Positions 1 through 5,538 of a DNA stretch of 5,538 nucleotides are shown here, piece by piece. Made by a program: the position numbers and the translations under genes. Each line of letters opens with the position of its first letter. Position 1 is the first letter of the stretch. The stretch is from assembly GCA_934229335.1 (NCBI GenBank), contig CAKQDQ010000151.1, forward strand, positions 1 through 5,538. The letters are read 5' to 3'. This DNA comes from an uncultured Prevotella sp. (GTDB lineage: Bacteria > Bacteroidota > Bacteroidia > Bacteroidales > Bacteroidaceae). The notes below the pieces were generated by a model, which searched no databases, was not told the origin of the DNA, and saw only the letters and a list, made by a program, of their open reading frames with translations.

Positions 1-791
1 CATACGGTCTGTACGGTAGGTGCGACGATGTTGTTGAACAAATGATGTCCCTGTATGTATAGATATGTTGTTTCAGGAGTAACACCGAGTCTGATAATGT
101 CGTCGCGTGTTTTTAGGTACTCCTCTTTTCTGCCAGGGCACGTTTTGCGCAGGTCGTTAAGCTTAACTCTAACCTTATGCCTAACCCTTTCTACGTTGGC
201 CATGATGTCTTGCAGACGTGAATGGCGTATTGTGACAATCTTGTTGAAGTCTGTAATGCTGAATTTATTGTACTCTCTTTTCCTGTAAAGCATAATGCTC
301 CACACGAAAAGTGGGAATATGGCTTTGCTGTATTCTGTCAGATAGGTCTCGAAATCAAAAATCAAATGGTCGTTAAGTGTTGCCATAACACATACGTTAT
401 GCAGAGATGGTGCGTAGCATTGGTAGTTCTCTATGGCGTAGACGTATGTATGAAGCACATACTTGTTGTTGAGCATAAAGTCAGACTGAAACGTCATGCC
501 TTGTATAAGGTAGTCGTAGTCAGCGTCAACACAAGCCAACATATTATTGCCAGCACCGTGTTTCATCAATGACAACAGTGCTTGCTTCTTGCCTTTGTTA
601 AGTGAAGTACGGCTGGGTAACATGACCTCAAAGTATCGTGATTCGTTCTCGAAACGGCTGAGTATCATTCTCCAGAACAGTATATCGTCATAACTTTCCA
701 CGTATGCCACAATGCGCCTACGTGCTTTTTTGCCTTGCAGCCTGTTGGCTGCATTGACATAGTCACTTGATATGTAATCCTTAAGAGCCAT
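1..791 (-). CDS. DUF4435 TOPRIM-like protein, AriB-like putative defence effector (partial, 3' end outside window)
   Basis: The frame opens with ATG at 791 and stays open to the window edge, giving 263 codons; the C-terminus lies beyond position 1. The N-terminal part carries a TOPRIM-type signature: a beta strand ending in VESYDD (Glu32, Asp36), then CVDADYDY with Asp89, Asp91 and Asp93, matching the Glu...DxD metal site of TOPRIM nucleases. A YAIENY motif (Glu121-Asn122) is typical of DUF4435. Residues 60-76 form a Gly/Lys-rich stretch (NKGKKQALL), also usual in the family. In PARIS, the DUF4435 protein AriB is held by the ATPase AriA and, once a phage trigger is sensed, acts as a nuclease cutting host tRNA. 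All acidic residues needed are present, so an active enzyme is predicted; this is inference from family. Its start directly follows the ATPase stop codon, so the two are co-translated or coupled. Alternative: another ATPase-TOPRIM (OLD-like) defence pair rather than PARIS proper. Confidence 0.82.
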   Translation of the reverse strand, partial: MALKDYISSDYVNAANRLQGKKARRRIVAYVESYDDILFWRMILSRFENESRYFEVMLPSRTSLNKGKKQALLSLMKHGAGNNMLACVDADYDYLIQGMTFQSDFMLNNKYVLHTYVYAIENYQCYAPSLHNVCVMATLNDHLIFDFETYLTEYSKAIFPLFVWSIMLYRKREYNKFSITDFNKIVTIRHSRLQDIMANVERVRHKVRVKLNDLRKTCPGRKEEYLKTRDDIIRLGVTPETTYLYIQGHHLFNNIVAPTVQTV

Positions 792-1604
792 TTATTTGAC
801 TTCTATTTCATTGACTTCTGTTACTTTGTCTGTCCATCCGTCCATTATCACGGCGGGTGAATGTGTGGTGAGAATCATCTGTACGTTTGGATTTATCTCC
901 ATTATAGTACCAATGAGCTGCTTTTGCCACTCTATGTGTAGACTCACCTCAGGTTCGTCCATGAAGAGAACGTAGGGTTGTTGGTCTTCAACCAATACCG
1001 TTAGCAGTATTACGAGCATCTGTTTCTCACCGCTTGAGAGCTGGTAGGGCTGTATTGTTTCGTCCATCTGCATGAACTTTATCTCGTTCTCTGTGCGGAT
1101 AATGCTTTTTTTTGTGTCGCCAAACAGTCTGTCGACAATATCATAGAATTTCTGTTTGCTCTCTGATATGCGTTGTGCGAGAATAGGAGCATTAGGATTT
1201 CCGCTTTGTAAGATGTCAATTATCCTATTGGCAAGAGTTACTTGGTAATCAAGATATTTCCTTTGCAGCATGAATAACTGTAGGTCTAACTCTGTGCCGA
1301 TCTTAATATCCAGCCTCGTTGTCAGTTCTGTACTTATCAGTGGGCGGTCAAATGATCTTATAACATCAAAACGTAAGGCTTCAGAGTCTTCTTCATGAAG
1401 TTGCAGATGTACCCCCTTGTAACAACTTACCTTGCCGTTTTCGCGATACAGTGGTGTTACTACCTTATTGAGAATAGTGCTTTTGCCTACGCCGTTAACA
1501 CCACTAAGTATGTTGACGTGCCTGTCAAGCTGCCACACTATGTGCTTTCTGCCATTCCACAGAGAGTCTATTTCTATCTGTTTTATGTATTCCGCGTATT
1601 TCAT
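792..1604 (-). CDS. ABC/AAA_21-type ATPase, AriA-like partner of the DUF4435 protein
   Basis: This 270-residue protein is a complete SMC/ABC-like ATPase. Walker A is GVNGVGKST (35-43), the ABC signature is LSSGEKQ (189-195), Walker B is VLFMDEP (212-218, with Asp216 and catalytic Glu217), the D-loop region is EVSLH (219-223) and the switch His lies in TTHSP (His248). About 145 residues separate Walker A and the signature, a short helical insert with no long Rad50-style coiled coil. This places it with the AAA_21/AAA_15 ATPases found beside DUF4435 or TOPRIM effectors. In PARIS, AriA forms the ATP-dependent scaffold that senses phage anti-restriction proteins and restrains AriB. The protein is compact, shorter than I recall for E. 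coli AriA, so it would fit better the AAA_21 (type II) branch; that is a judgement, not a search result. The start at 1604 puts an N-terminal beta strand in front of Walker A as usual. No clear Shine-Dalgarno is visible. Confidence 0.88.
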   Translation of the reverse strand: MKYAEYIKQIEIDSLWNGRKHIVWQLDRHVNILSGVNGVGKSTILNKVVTPLYRENGKVSCYKGVHLQLHEEDSEALRFDVIRSFDRPLISTELTTRLDIKIGTELDLQLFMLQRKYLDYQVTLANRIIDILQSGNPNAPILAQRISESKQKFYDIVDRLFGDTKKSIIRTENEIKFMQMDETIQPYQLSSGEKQMLVILLTVLVEDQQPYVLFMDEPEVSLHIEWQKQLIGTIMEINPNVQMILTTHSPAVIMDGWTDKVTEVNEIEVK

Positions 1605-1825
1605 TTTCTGGTAGTTATAAAGATAATGTTGTTGTGTTCTGAGACTGTTTCCGAGATATATTGCGTAACAGCGATAAGAAGTTATGTAGGCATAACGACT
1701 TTGTCGGTTTACAGTTTGAACGGAAAAGAGTCAGAATGAAGAGCAAATGACATTTAGCTAAAATGATAAACTAATGTGGTGTTGTGTTTCTTCTACCACT
1801 ATTTAGTATATGGTTAGCGTCTATA
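1605..1825 (-). other. Long structured 5' leader of the ATPase/DUF4435 unit
   Basis: No gene is visible here; with 1826-1923 it forms the 319-base gap between the HD gene and the ATPase. If transcription starts from the promoter at 1831-1861, this stretch is an untranslated leader of about 220 nt. It holds two adjacent small hairpins: GTTATG/CATAAC (1681-1686 with 1691-1696, 4-nt loop) and CGAC/GTCG (1696-1699 with 1703-1706, 3-nt loop), sharing one base. A 14-codon frame starting with ATG at about 1761 on the minus strand has no visible ribosome site and is probably not meaningful. I recognise no known riboswitch. Confidence 0.4.
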
Positions 1826-1830
1826 TGTTG

Positions 1831-1861
1831 CAAAGGTAATAAAAAAAGCCCATTGACCAAA
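1831..1861 (-). promoter_or_regulatory. Bacteroidetes-type promoter for the ATPase/DUF4435 pair
   Basis: On the minus strand a perfect -7 element TACCTTTG (1831-1838) is preceded by a perfect -33 element TTTG (1858-1861) with a 19-bp spacer. This matches the Bacteroidetes primary sigma consensus TTTG-N19-21-TAnnTTTG. Transcription would begin near 1825 and run leftward into the ATPase gene, making the defence-like pair a unit separate from the upstream HD gene. Confidence 0.65.
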
Positions 1862-1905
1862 TGTTTTTTTATATTTTAACTAAGTGGGAAGGCATAGTTG
1901 GGCTT
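1840..1905 (-). terminator. Possible terminator of the HD-domain gene unit, overlapping the next promoter
   Basis: Read on the minus strand, AAGCCCA (1899-1905) pairs perfectly with TGGGCTT (1846-1852), and five further T residues (1841-1845) follow directly. The stem is GC-rich and the T tract is in the right place, 20-80 nt after the HD gene stop. The weak point is the 46-nt loop, far longer than in a standard intrinsic terminator. The -33 element of the next promoter lies inside that loop. Confidence 0.35.
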
Positions 1906-1923
1906 ACCAATTTCCTTATCTTG

Positions 1924-2490
1924 TTAGCTAAAAAGTTTGTGCCATTTATGGAACACTTTGATGCCATCGGCTCCAAACTTCATTAGTGACTTCTCTGCAT
2001 GGTCGTAAGTTTTACACCTGTCGAGCTTTGTTTTTGAGAAGAATTTGTCTGCATAACATATTATCTGTTCTTCTATTGTCTCAGGGGTGAGGTCTTGTTC
2101 GGGTAGAGGTAAAGCCTGTTCACGTATTGTCTTTGCCGTTAGTCCTGTACCTGTATGGCGTGCGCATACCCTTGCGTATGGCGTAATGTCTGTGTCAGGA
2201 AGGAAAGACTGGGCATATTCTCTTAGCATTTGTGCTCCGCATAATCCGTGACGTATGTATGGTTCTGTTCCGTAACAGCAGATGCCTTTAGCGTCACATC
2301 GCAGTATACCAATGTCATGCAGCATCGCAGCCTCATAAACAAACATCTTGTCTGCGTTTAGTTCTGGGTGTTTTTCGCATATCTCTAAAGCCATATCAGC
2401 AACGCTTTTGCTGTGGGTTATGAGGATATGTCGTAGCTCTGCGTTTGTTTCTTGCGGGAAATAATAGTCTATAATCTTTTGATAATCCAT
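1924..2490 (-). CDS. HD-domain (HDIG-type) metal-dependent phosphohydrolase
   Basis: This 188-residue soluble protein has the full ligand set of an HD-superfamily hydrolase: His26 in ITHSKSVA, the His58-Asp59 doublet in AMLHDIGI, His81 in YIRHG, His112 in ARHTG and Asp148 in YADKFFSK. The spacing H...HD...H...H...D resembles small HDIG proteins such as the YqeK group, which are of similar size and in which the metal site hydrolyses phosphate esters or dinucleoside tetraphosphates. The substrate here cannot be read from sequence. There is no signal peptide or membrane segment, so it should act in the cytoplasm. It starts 17 nt after the stop of the upstream beta-helix gene and is probably co-transcribed with it, although one product is exported and the other cytosolic, so shared function is doubtful. 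ATG at 2490 is the only sensible start and has no evident Shine-Dalgarno. Confidence 0.85.
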   Translation of the reverse strand: MDYQKIIDYYFPQETNAELRHILITHSKSVADMALEICEKHPELNADKMFVYEAAMLHDIGILRCDAKGICCYGTEPYIRHGLCGAQMLREYAQSFLPDTDITPYARVCARHTGTGLTAKTIREQALPLPEQDLTPETIEEQIICYADKFFSKTKLDRCKTYDHAEKSLMKFGADGIKVFHKWHKLFS

Positions 2491-2507
2491 GTTTTGTAAA
2501 TGATTTG

Positions 2508-4175
2508 TTATTTAAGGAATATAGTTTTTATCACGGTTGCCGATGCTCCTGTGCTGCCTGTGTGCTGTAGGTGGAATCCGCCAAAGCTGTTAGGGTGGGG
2601 CATCATAGCTTTCAGTTGTTGTGTGCTGTCTGGGAAGTTCACGTTTTGTATAGTAGCAGTCAGTACGTTTGATTCGTCAGCACTGAGGGTTACGCTACAT
2701 CCTCGCTTGAAGATGTCACATCGTTGAGGCTCAGTAATTCTTGTGGTGGTACCGTTGTTGTATTCTACTATGTATGTCTCTACAGCGTGGTCGTAGTCTG
2801 GAGTACGTATGAATCTTATGCCGTAGCCTGTTAGGGTGCGTGTATTGAATTTTATGCAAACGTCTAAATACTGTCCAGTAGCAGAGCCAAAGCCTTGTCC
2901 TGGACCTTTACAAGGGTCAAGGGTGATGGTACATTCTTGTCGTTTAACCTCTTCTTTTTCATTGTATGGAGTGAACATCATGCGTGCTCCTTTATGGAGT
3001 TGAACCAGTCCCCACGACCCTTCCGCTCCATCTACCCCTTCTGCGTAGCCCCATGCACAGGTGGTGGTGTCGGCTTGCCAATCATAATTTTTCGTGTCGA
3101 GTGGCTTGTGGCAGTCTAAGGTCCATGCGCCAGGAATTATTTGGGGTTGTGACATGATGGGAAATGGTGGTAAACTGACAGGTAACGGCTCTGTAGGAGT
3201 AGGCACATTAAGAGGTTTGCCGTTAAGAGTGCAGCCTTGCATTATGCAACGGTGTTTAGGGTTAGGACGTTTATTCCATTCTATTTTGAGGTTGGGATCG
3301 TCACTACTCCATTTGCAGTTTATCATTGTTACAGGGCCACTCACTTTTGTAAAATATTGAGTCCCATGTGTTTTGCTGTGAATGTTGCAGTTTGTAAATG
3401 TGGCACCTATTTCTTTGTCGGTAGTGTAAAAGGGCTTGCTGCTGAAGAATGTAAAGTCGCAGTTAGTGTAAACGCCTGTTCCGCATAGTGCGTCGTCAGT
3501 ACATTCAAAGTAGCAGTTATCAAAAAAGGTATGTTTTCCACCAACGAAAGGACATAGGTTGAGACGTGAAATGAATCTGCAATTCTTTAATGTATAATAG
3601 TCACCATCGCATATTGCTAATTGGGCTTGCACTATTGCAGACTTTCTCTTCGCTCTACTTTTTCTCCTATCCTTATTATATATAAGGTCAACATTGCAGT
3701 AATTGCCGAAGGTGAGGTTTTCTGCTGTAATATGGCTTCCTGTAAAGTGGAACATGGTAAAGTTGCCATCAGCCCCTTGTGTCTGTCCTCTGTTACATGC
3801 CAATACAGTTTCTTCGGCAGTTTTTCCCATTCCTACGAGTTTTATGTGGCTTGCGTTTACGGTGAGGGCATATGGTGTGCTGGTGCCAGGTGCGGGGTAA
3901 CGTATGGCATTGTCGTCAGGATTATCCACCCAATAAACGGAAGGTGTGATATATATGTATGTCCACAGTGTGTCGTTACGCTTTTGTTCATCAACAAAAC
4001 GTAATGCCGTGTTGATATCCGTAAAGGTATATTTGTCGTTTCCTAATTTCTGTTCTATGACGAGTAAGTGTCTCGGACCCGTTTTTATCTTTTGTCCATT
4101 AAAGTTAAATGTACTTATAGCAGAAGCGGATATATTCAGTATTAAAGTGAATAATAGTATTTGTAGTTTTTTCAT
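2508..4175 (-). CDS. Secreted pectinesterase-like right-handed beta-helix protein
   Basis: The protein has 555 residues from ATG at 4175. That start gives a signal peptide (MKKLQILLFTLILNISASA, cleavage near residue 19). The frame is open back to 4313, but the added 46 residues lack sense as a leader and span the likely promoter. Residues about 45-320 form a pectin-lyase-fold helix with CE8-like landmarks: ITAENLTFGN (149-158), Gln183 in IVQAQLA (oxyanion-type Gln), repeated NCxF turns, Asp228 in DALCG at the DFIFG nucleophile site, and Arg303-Pro304 like the LGRPW motif. The QDTL motif is replaced by L205-N206-L207-C208, so the usual acid/base Asp is Asn. Residues 167-179 are strongly basic. 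From about 349 a second, beta-rich domain follows a Pro-rich linker (327-345); its function is unknown, possibly glycan binding. Export to the periplasm or surface and action on a plant-type polysaccharide are inferred; classical methylesterase activity is uncertain. Confidence 0.78.
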   Translation of the reverse strand: MKKLQILLFTLILNISASAISTFNFNGQKIKTGPRHLLVIEQKLGNDKYTFTDINTALRFVDEQKRNDTLWTYIYITPSVYWVDNPDDNAIRYPAPGTSTPYALTVNASHIKLVGMGKTAEETVLACNRGQTQGADGNFTMFHFTGSHITAENLTFGNYCNVDLIYNKDRRKSRAKRKSAIVQAQLAICDGDYYTLKNCRFISRLNLCPFVGGKHTFFDNCYFECTDDALCGTGVYTNCDFTFFSSKPFYTTDKEIGATFTNCNIHSKTHGTQYFTKVSGPVTMINCKWSSDDPNLKIEWNKRPNPKHRCIMQGCTLNGKPLNVPTPTEPLPVSLPPFPIMSQPQIIPGAWTLDCHKPLDTKNYDWQADTTTCAWGYAEGVDGAEGSWGLVQLHKGARMMFTPYNEKEEVKRQECTITLDPCKGPGQGFGSATGQYLDVCIKFNTRTLTGYGIRFIRTPDYDHAVETYIVEYNNGTTTRITEPQRCDIFKRGCSVTLSADESNVLTATIQNVNFPDSTQQLKAMMPHPNSFGGFHLQHTGSTGASATVIKTIFLK

Positions 4176-4261
4176 AGTGCCTTTTTTGTATCTTGGCTTT
4201 TGTGTATCATCGTGGTTATTCTTTAGTACACGGAATACGTTACAGGCAGAATAATCCAATA

Positions 4262-4269
4262 CAAAGGTA
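4262..4269 (-). promoter_or_regulatory. -7 element for the beta-helix/HD gene unit
   Basis: On the minus strand the octamer TACCTTTG is a perfect match to the Bacteroidetes -7 consensus TAnnTTTG. It is identical to the -7 element before the ATPase gene. No TTTG lies at the expected -33 distance; the region there is T-rich only, so the promoter may be weaker or need an activator. Transcription would begin near 4256, giving a leader of about 80 nt before ATG at 4175. Its position supports the internal start codon of the beta-helix gene. Confidence 0.5.
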
Positions 4270-4319
4270 GATAAATTTATTGAAAAAAATGTGAGATAGA
4301 CACAAAAATACAAAAAATA

Positions 4320-4351
4320 ATTGCGAGAAGAATTATTAATTCTTACATTTG
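4320..4351 (+). promoter_or_regulatory. Bacteroidetes-type promoter for the DUF3298 lipoprotein gene
   Basis: A perfect -7 element TACATTTG (4344-4351) is preceded by ATTG (4320-4323), a three-of-four match to the -33 TTTG, with a 20-bp spacer. Transcription would start near 4356, leaving a leader of about 95 nt. That leader contains a small hairpin CATAT/ATATG (4395-4399 with 4404-4408, loop TCAG). The divergent -7 element at 4262-4269 lies about 75 bp away, so the two promoters share one regulatory region. Confidence 0.6.
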
Positions 4352-4442
4352 CGTATTATAACGGCAATTTATCGTAGGCTGTTGTGTTGCGTATCATATT
4401 CAGATATGCGTACAGTAACATAATTTTAACAATCAAACACTA

Positions 4443-4454
4443 ATGATGCTATGA
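4443..4454 (+). other. Three-codon upstream mini-ORF overlapping the lipoprotein start (ATGA)
   Basis: The bases ATG ATG CTA TGA form a start-stop frame whose TGA overlaps the ATG of the lipoprotein gene at 4451. No Shine-Dalgarno precedes either start. The arrangement would allow termination and re-initiation, but it may be chance in an AT-rich leader. Confidence 0.2.
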
Positions 4455-5386
4455 AGAGAGTTTTATTTAATGCAGTTTTGACACTGATGGTATGTACCGT
4501 GTCTGTAACTTCTTGCGGAAATAAAAGGGTAGAGACTTCCAGAGTAGGACATTATGATTCAGATGAGGTAGCAGTGGGAGTAAAATGCGCTTTACAATTA
4601 AAGAAATATGAATTCGACAAGGAAAACAAGTATGGTAAGGTAGAGATAGATGTTGAATGTCCTACTGGTGATGATGTAGTATCTTCTAATATACGTCGGG
4701 ATTTGTTGTCTATCTTGAGTAAAGCGGTAAACATGAACGAGGATTATGGTATGATTAGTGCCAGTGAAGGTGACAAATCTGATATGAAAGATGCTGTGGA
4801 GTCTTATGGTAACTTGTTGTATGACAAGGTTTGTTATCAGTCAAAAGACGATAACAAAATGCGTAATGATACCGAAAAACAGATAGCGAAAGAAGAGGGA
4901 AGGGATTACGAGAAAATAGATGTCATGCAGTATTTCTATGATATAGAAATAGATAGAGAATGGGAGGACAAAAACTATTGCGTGTTCGATGCGGAGATTG
5001 AGACGTTTAATGGCGGTGCTCATGGTTCAAGCATTGACCTCGGTGGGCTGACATATAGTAAGAAGGATGGTAAGCGTTTTACTGATTTTATCAAGCCATC
5101 GTCAGAAAAGGATATGCAGAAGCTATTGCGTGTAGGACTTGTCTCTTATTTTGTTAAAGAAGGACAGGCAGTTGACGATACGGGACTTAACGATATGTTG
5201 CAGTTAGAGGGTAACCTTATTCCTCTTCCTAAGGAGACACCTCATCCTACGGCTCAAGGTTTAGTGTTCAGATATGGACAATATGAGATTGCTCCTTATG
5301 CTGCGGGCAAACCAAAGTTCTGCGTTCCGTATGCAAAGATAAAGCCTTTCTTGACAGCAGAGGCTATTGAGTTGTTAGGACTGTAG
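4451..5386 (+). CDS. DUF3298 (RsiV-like C-terminal domain) lipoprotein
   Basis: This 311-residue protein starts with a type II signal peptide: basic Lys2-Arg3, a hydrophobic core, and lipobox VTSC with Cys22 as the lipidated residue, followed by Gly-Asn, so it should be anchored in the outer or inner membrane. The mature part is rich in acidic and basic residues. The C-terminal portion (about 160-303) has the DUF3298 pattern: FNGGAHG (186-192), a following YSKKDGKRFTDFI segment (202-214) and FRYGQYEIAPYAAG (273-286) leading into VPYAKIKPFL (292-301). In Bacillus RsiV this domain binds lysozyme, but here there is no transmembrane helix, no N-terminal anti-sigma region and no sigma factor gene beside it, so an RsiV role should not be assumed. 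Bacteroidales carry many stand-alone lipoproteins of this kind with unknown function. It is divergent from the beta-helix gene and appears to be transcribed alone within this window. Confidence 0.85.
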   Translation: MKRVLFNAVLTLMVCTVSVTSCGNKRVETSRVGHYDSDEVAVGVKCALQLKKYEFDKENKYGKVEIDVECPTGDDVVSSNIRRDLLSILSKAVNMNEDYGMISASEGDKSDMKDAVESYGNLLYDKVCYQSKDDNKMRNDTEKQIAKEEGRDYEKIDVMQYFYDIEIDREWEDKNYCVFDAEIETFNGGAHGSSIDLGGLTYSKKDGKRFTDFIKPSSEKDMQKLLRVGLVSYFVKEGQAVDDTGLNDMLQLEGNLIPLPKETPHPTAQGLVFRYGQYEIAPYAAGKPKFCVPYAKIKPFLTAEAIELLGL

Positions 5387-5424
5387 TATCATATAGCGAT
5401 GCAATCACAGTGCTTTTACCTTGC

Positions 5425-5461
5425 AATCTCTATCTAATCGTACTGCGAAAGCATAGAGATT
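5425..5461 (+). repeat. Hairpin downstream of the lipoprotein gene, not a canonical terminator
   Basis: AATCTCTAT (5425-5433) pairs perfectly with ATAGAGATT (5453-5461). Inside the loop sits TGC-GAAA-GCA (5444-5453), a short stem with a GNRA tetraloop; it uses one base of the outer stem. No T tract follows, so it is not a standard intrinsic terminator, though it could stabilise the 3' end of the lipoprotein transcript. Confidence 0.45.
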
Positions 5462-5467
5462 TCAGAG

Positions 5468-5536
5468 GCATAACATACGTTTTGTGTGGTTACACTAATT
5501 TACTGTTTTTTTCAGTACATAAAGGTGGTGTTATGC
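5468..5536. repeat. 8-bp inverted repeat enclosing two small hairpins at the right edge
   Basis: GCATAACA (5468-5475) is the exact reverse complement of TGTTATGC (5529-5536). Between them lie GTGT/ACAC (5484-5487 with 5492-5495) and TACTG/CAGTA (5501-5505 with 5513-5517, seven-T loop). The whole could fold as a branched structure in RNA, or the outer repeats could be a protein-binding site. No coding region is visible between 5387 and 5538, and I recognise no known element; the window ends just after the right arm. Confidence 0.35.
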
Positions 5537-5538
5537 AT

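Noticed and set aside
222..572. Plus-strand open frame of 116 codons.
   Set aside because: It is fully antisense to the DUF4435 frame, which carries recognisable conserved motifs; its translation shows no domain-like pattern.
1..1604. Reading the ATPase/DUF4435 pair as an OLD-family nuclease split in two.
   Set aside because: OLD proteins carry the TOPRIM domain fused after the ATPase, but the IENY motif and the general layout of the second protein fit DUF4435 better. It remains an alternative that a profile search could settle.
1395..1739. Plus-strand open frame of 114 codons running from the ATPase gene into its leader.
   Set aside because: It overlaps antisense the N-terminal Walker A region of a clear ATPase, and shows no recognisable protein features.
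1924..2490. HD protein as a third component of the defence-like unit.
   Set aside because: It lies only 17 nt after the beta-helix gene but 319 bases before the ATPase, which has its own promoter; the HD gene belongs to the other transcript.
3621..4004. Plus-strand open frame of 127 codons opposite the beta-helix gene.
   Set aside because: The opposite strand encodes a coherent signal peptide and beta-helix; the plus-strand product is Cys/Val-rich translation noise.
4176..4313. Extension of the beta-helix gene to an upstream ATG at 4313 (601 residues).
   Set aside because: ATG at 4175 begins a clean signal peptide; the added 46 residues would bury it, and a consensus -7 element lies inside the extension.
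4451..5386. Calling the lipoprotein an anti-sigma factor of the RsiV type.
   Set aside because: Only the C-terminal DUF3298-like part matches; there is a lipobox instead of a transmembrane anti-sigma architecture and no adjacent sigma factor gene.

Overview
The window looks like a chromosomal segment of a Bacteroidales bacterium, most likely Prevotella or a close relative. The signs are AT-rich intergenic DNA, start codons without a clear Shine-Dalgarno sequence, three upstream elements matching the Bacteroidetes -7 consensus TAnnTTTG (two with a usable -33 element), and gene families typical of that order. The genus is inferred; no rRNA or other marker gene is present.

Layout: positions 1-1604 (minus strand) hold a two-gene unit, an ABC/AAA_21-type ATPase followed directly by a DUF4435 TOPRIM-like protein that runs off the left edge. 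This pairing is the architecture of the PARIS anti-phage system (AriA + AriB). The ATPase stop codon TAA is followed at once by the ATG of the second gene, in the same reading frame, so the pair is one stop codon away from a fused protein. A Bacteroidetes-type promoter at 1831-1861 would give the unit its own transcript with a leader of about 220 nt that contains small hairpins.

Positions 1924-4175 (minus strand) hold a second unit: a secreted pectinesterase-like beta-helix protein, then 17 nt later an HD-domain phosphohydrolase. A -7 element at 4262-4269 marks its likely promoter and shows that translation starts at 4175, not at the far end of the longer open frame. The beta-helix protein keeps several pectinesterase motifs but has Asn where the catalytic acid/base Asp is expected.

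The divergent plus-strand gene at 4451-5386 encodes a lipoprotein with a C-terminal DUF3298 (RsiV-like) domain. It has its own promoter at 4320-4351. Positions 5387-5538 contain no gene but several inverted repeats.

I see no tRNA, rRNA, CRISPR array, transposase or integrase. The most interesting content is the PARIS-like pair with its in-frame abutting genes. The carbohydrate-related and lipoprotein genes next to it look like ordinary chromosomal genes, with no visible functional link to defence.
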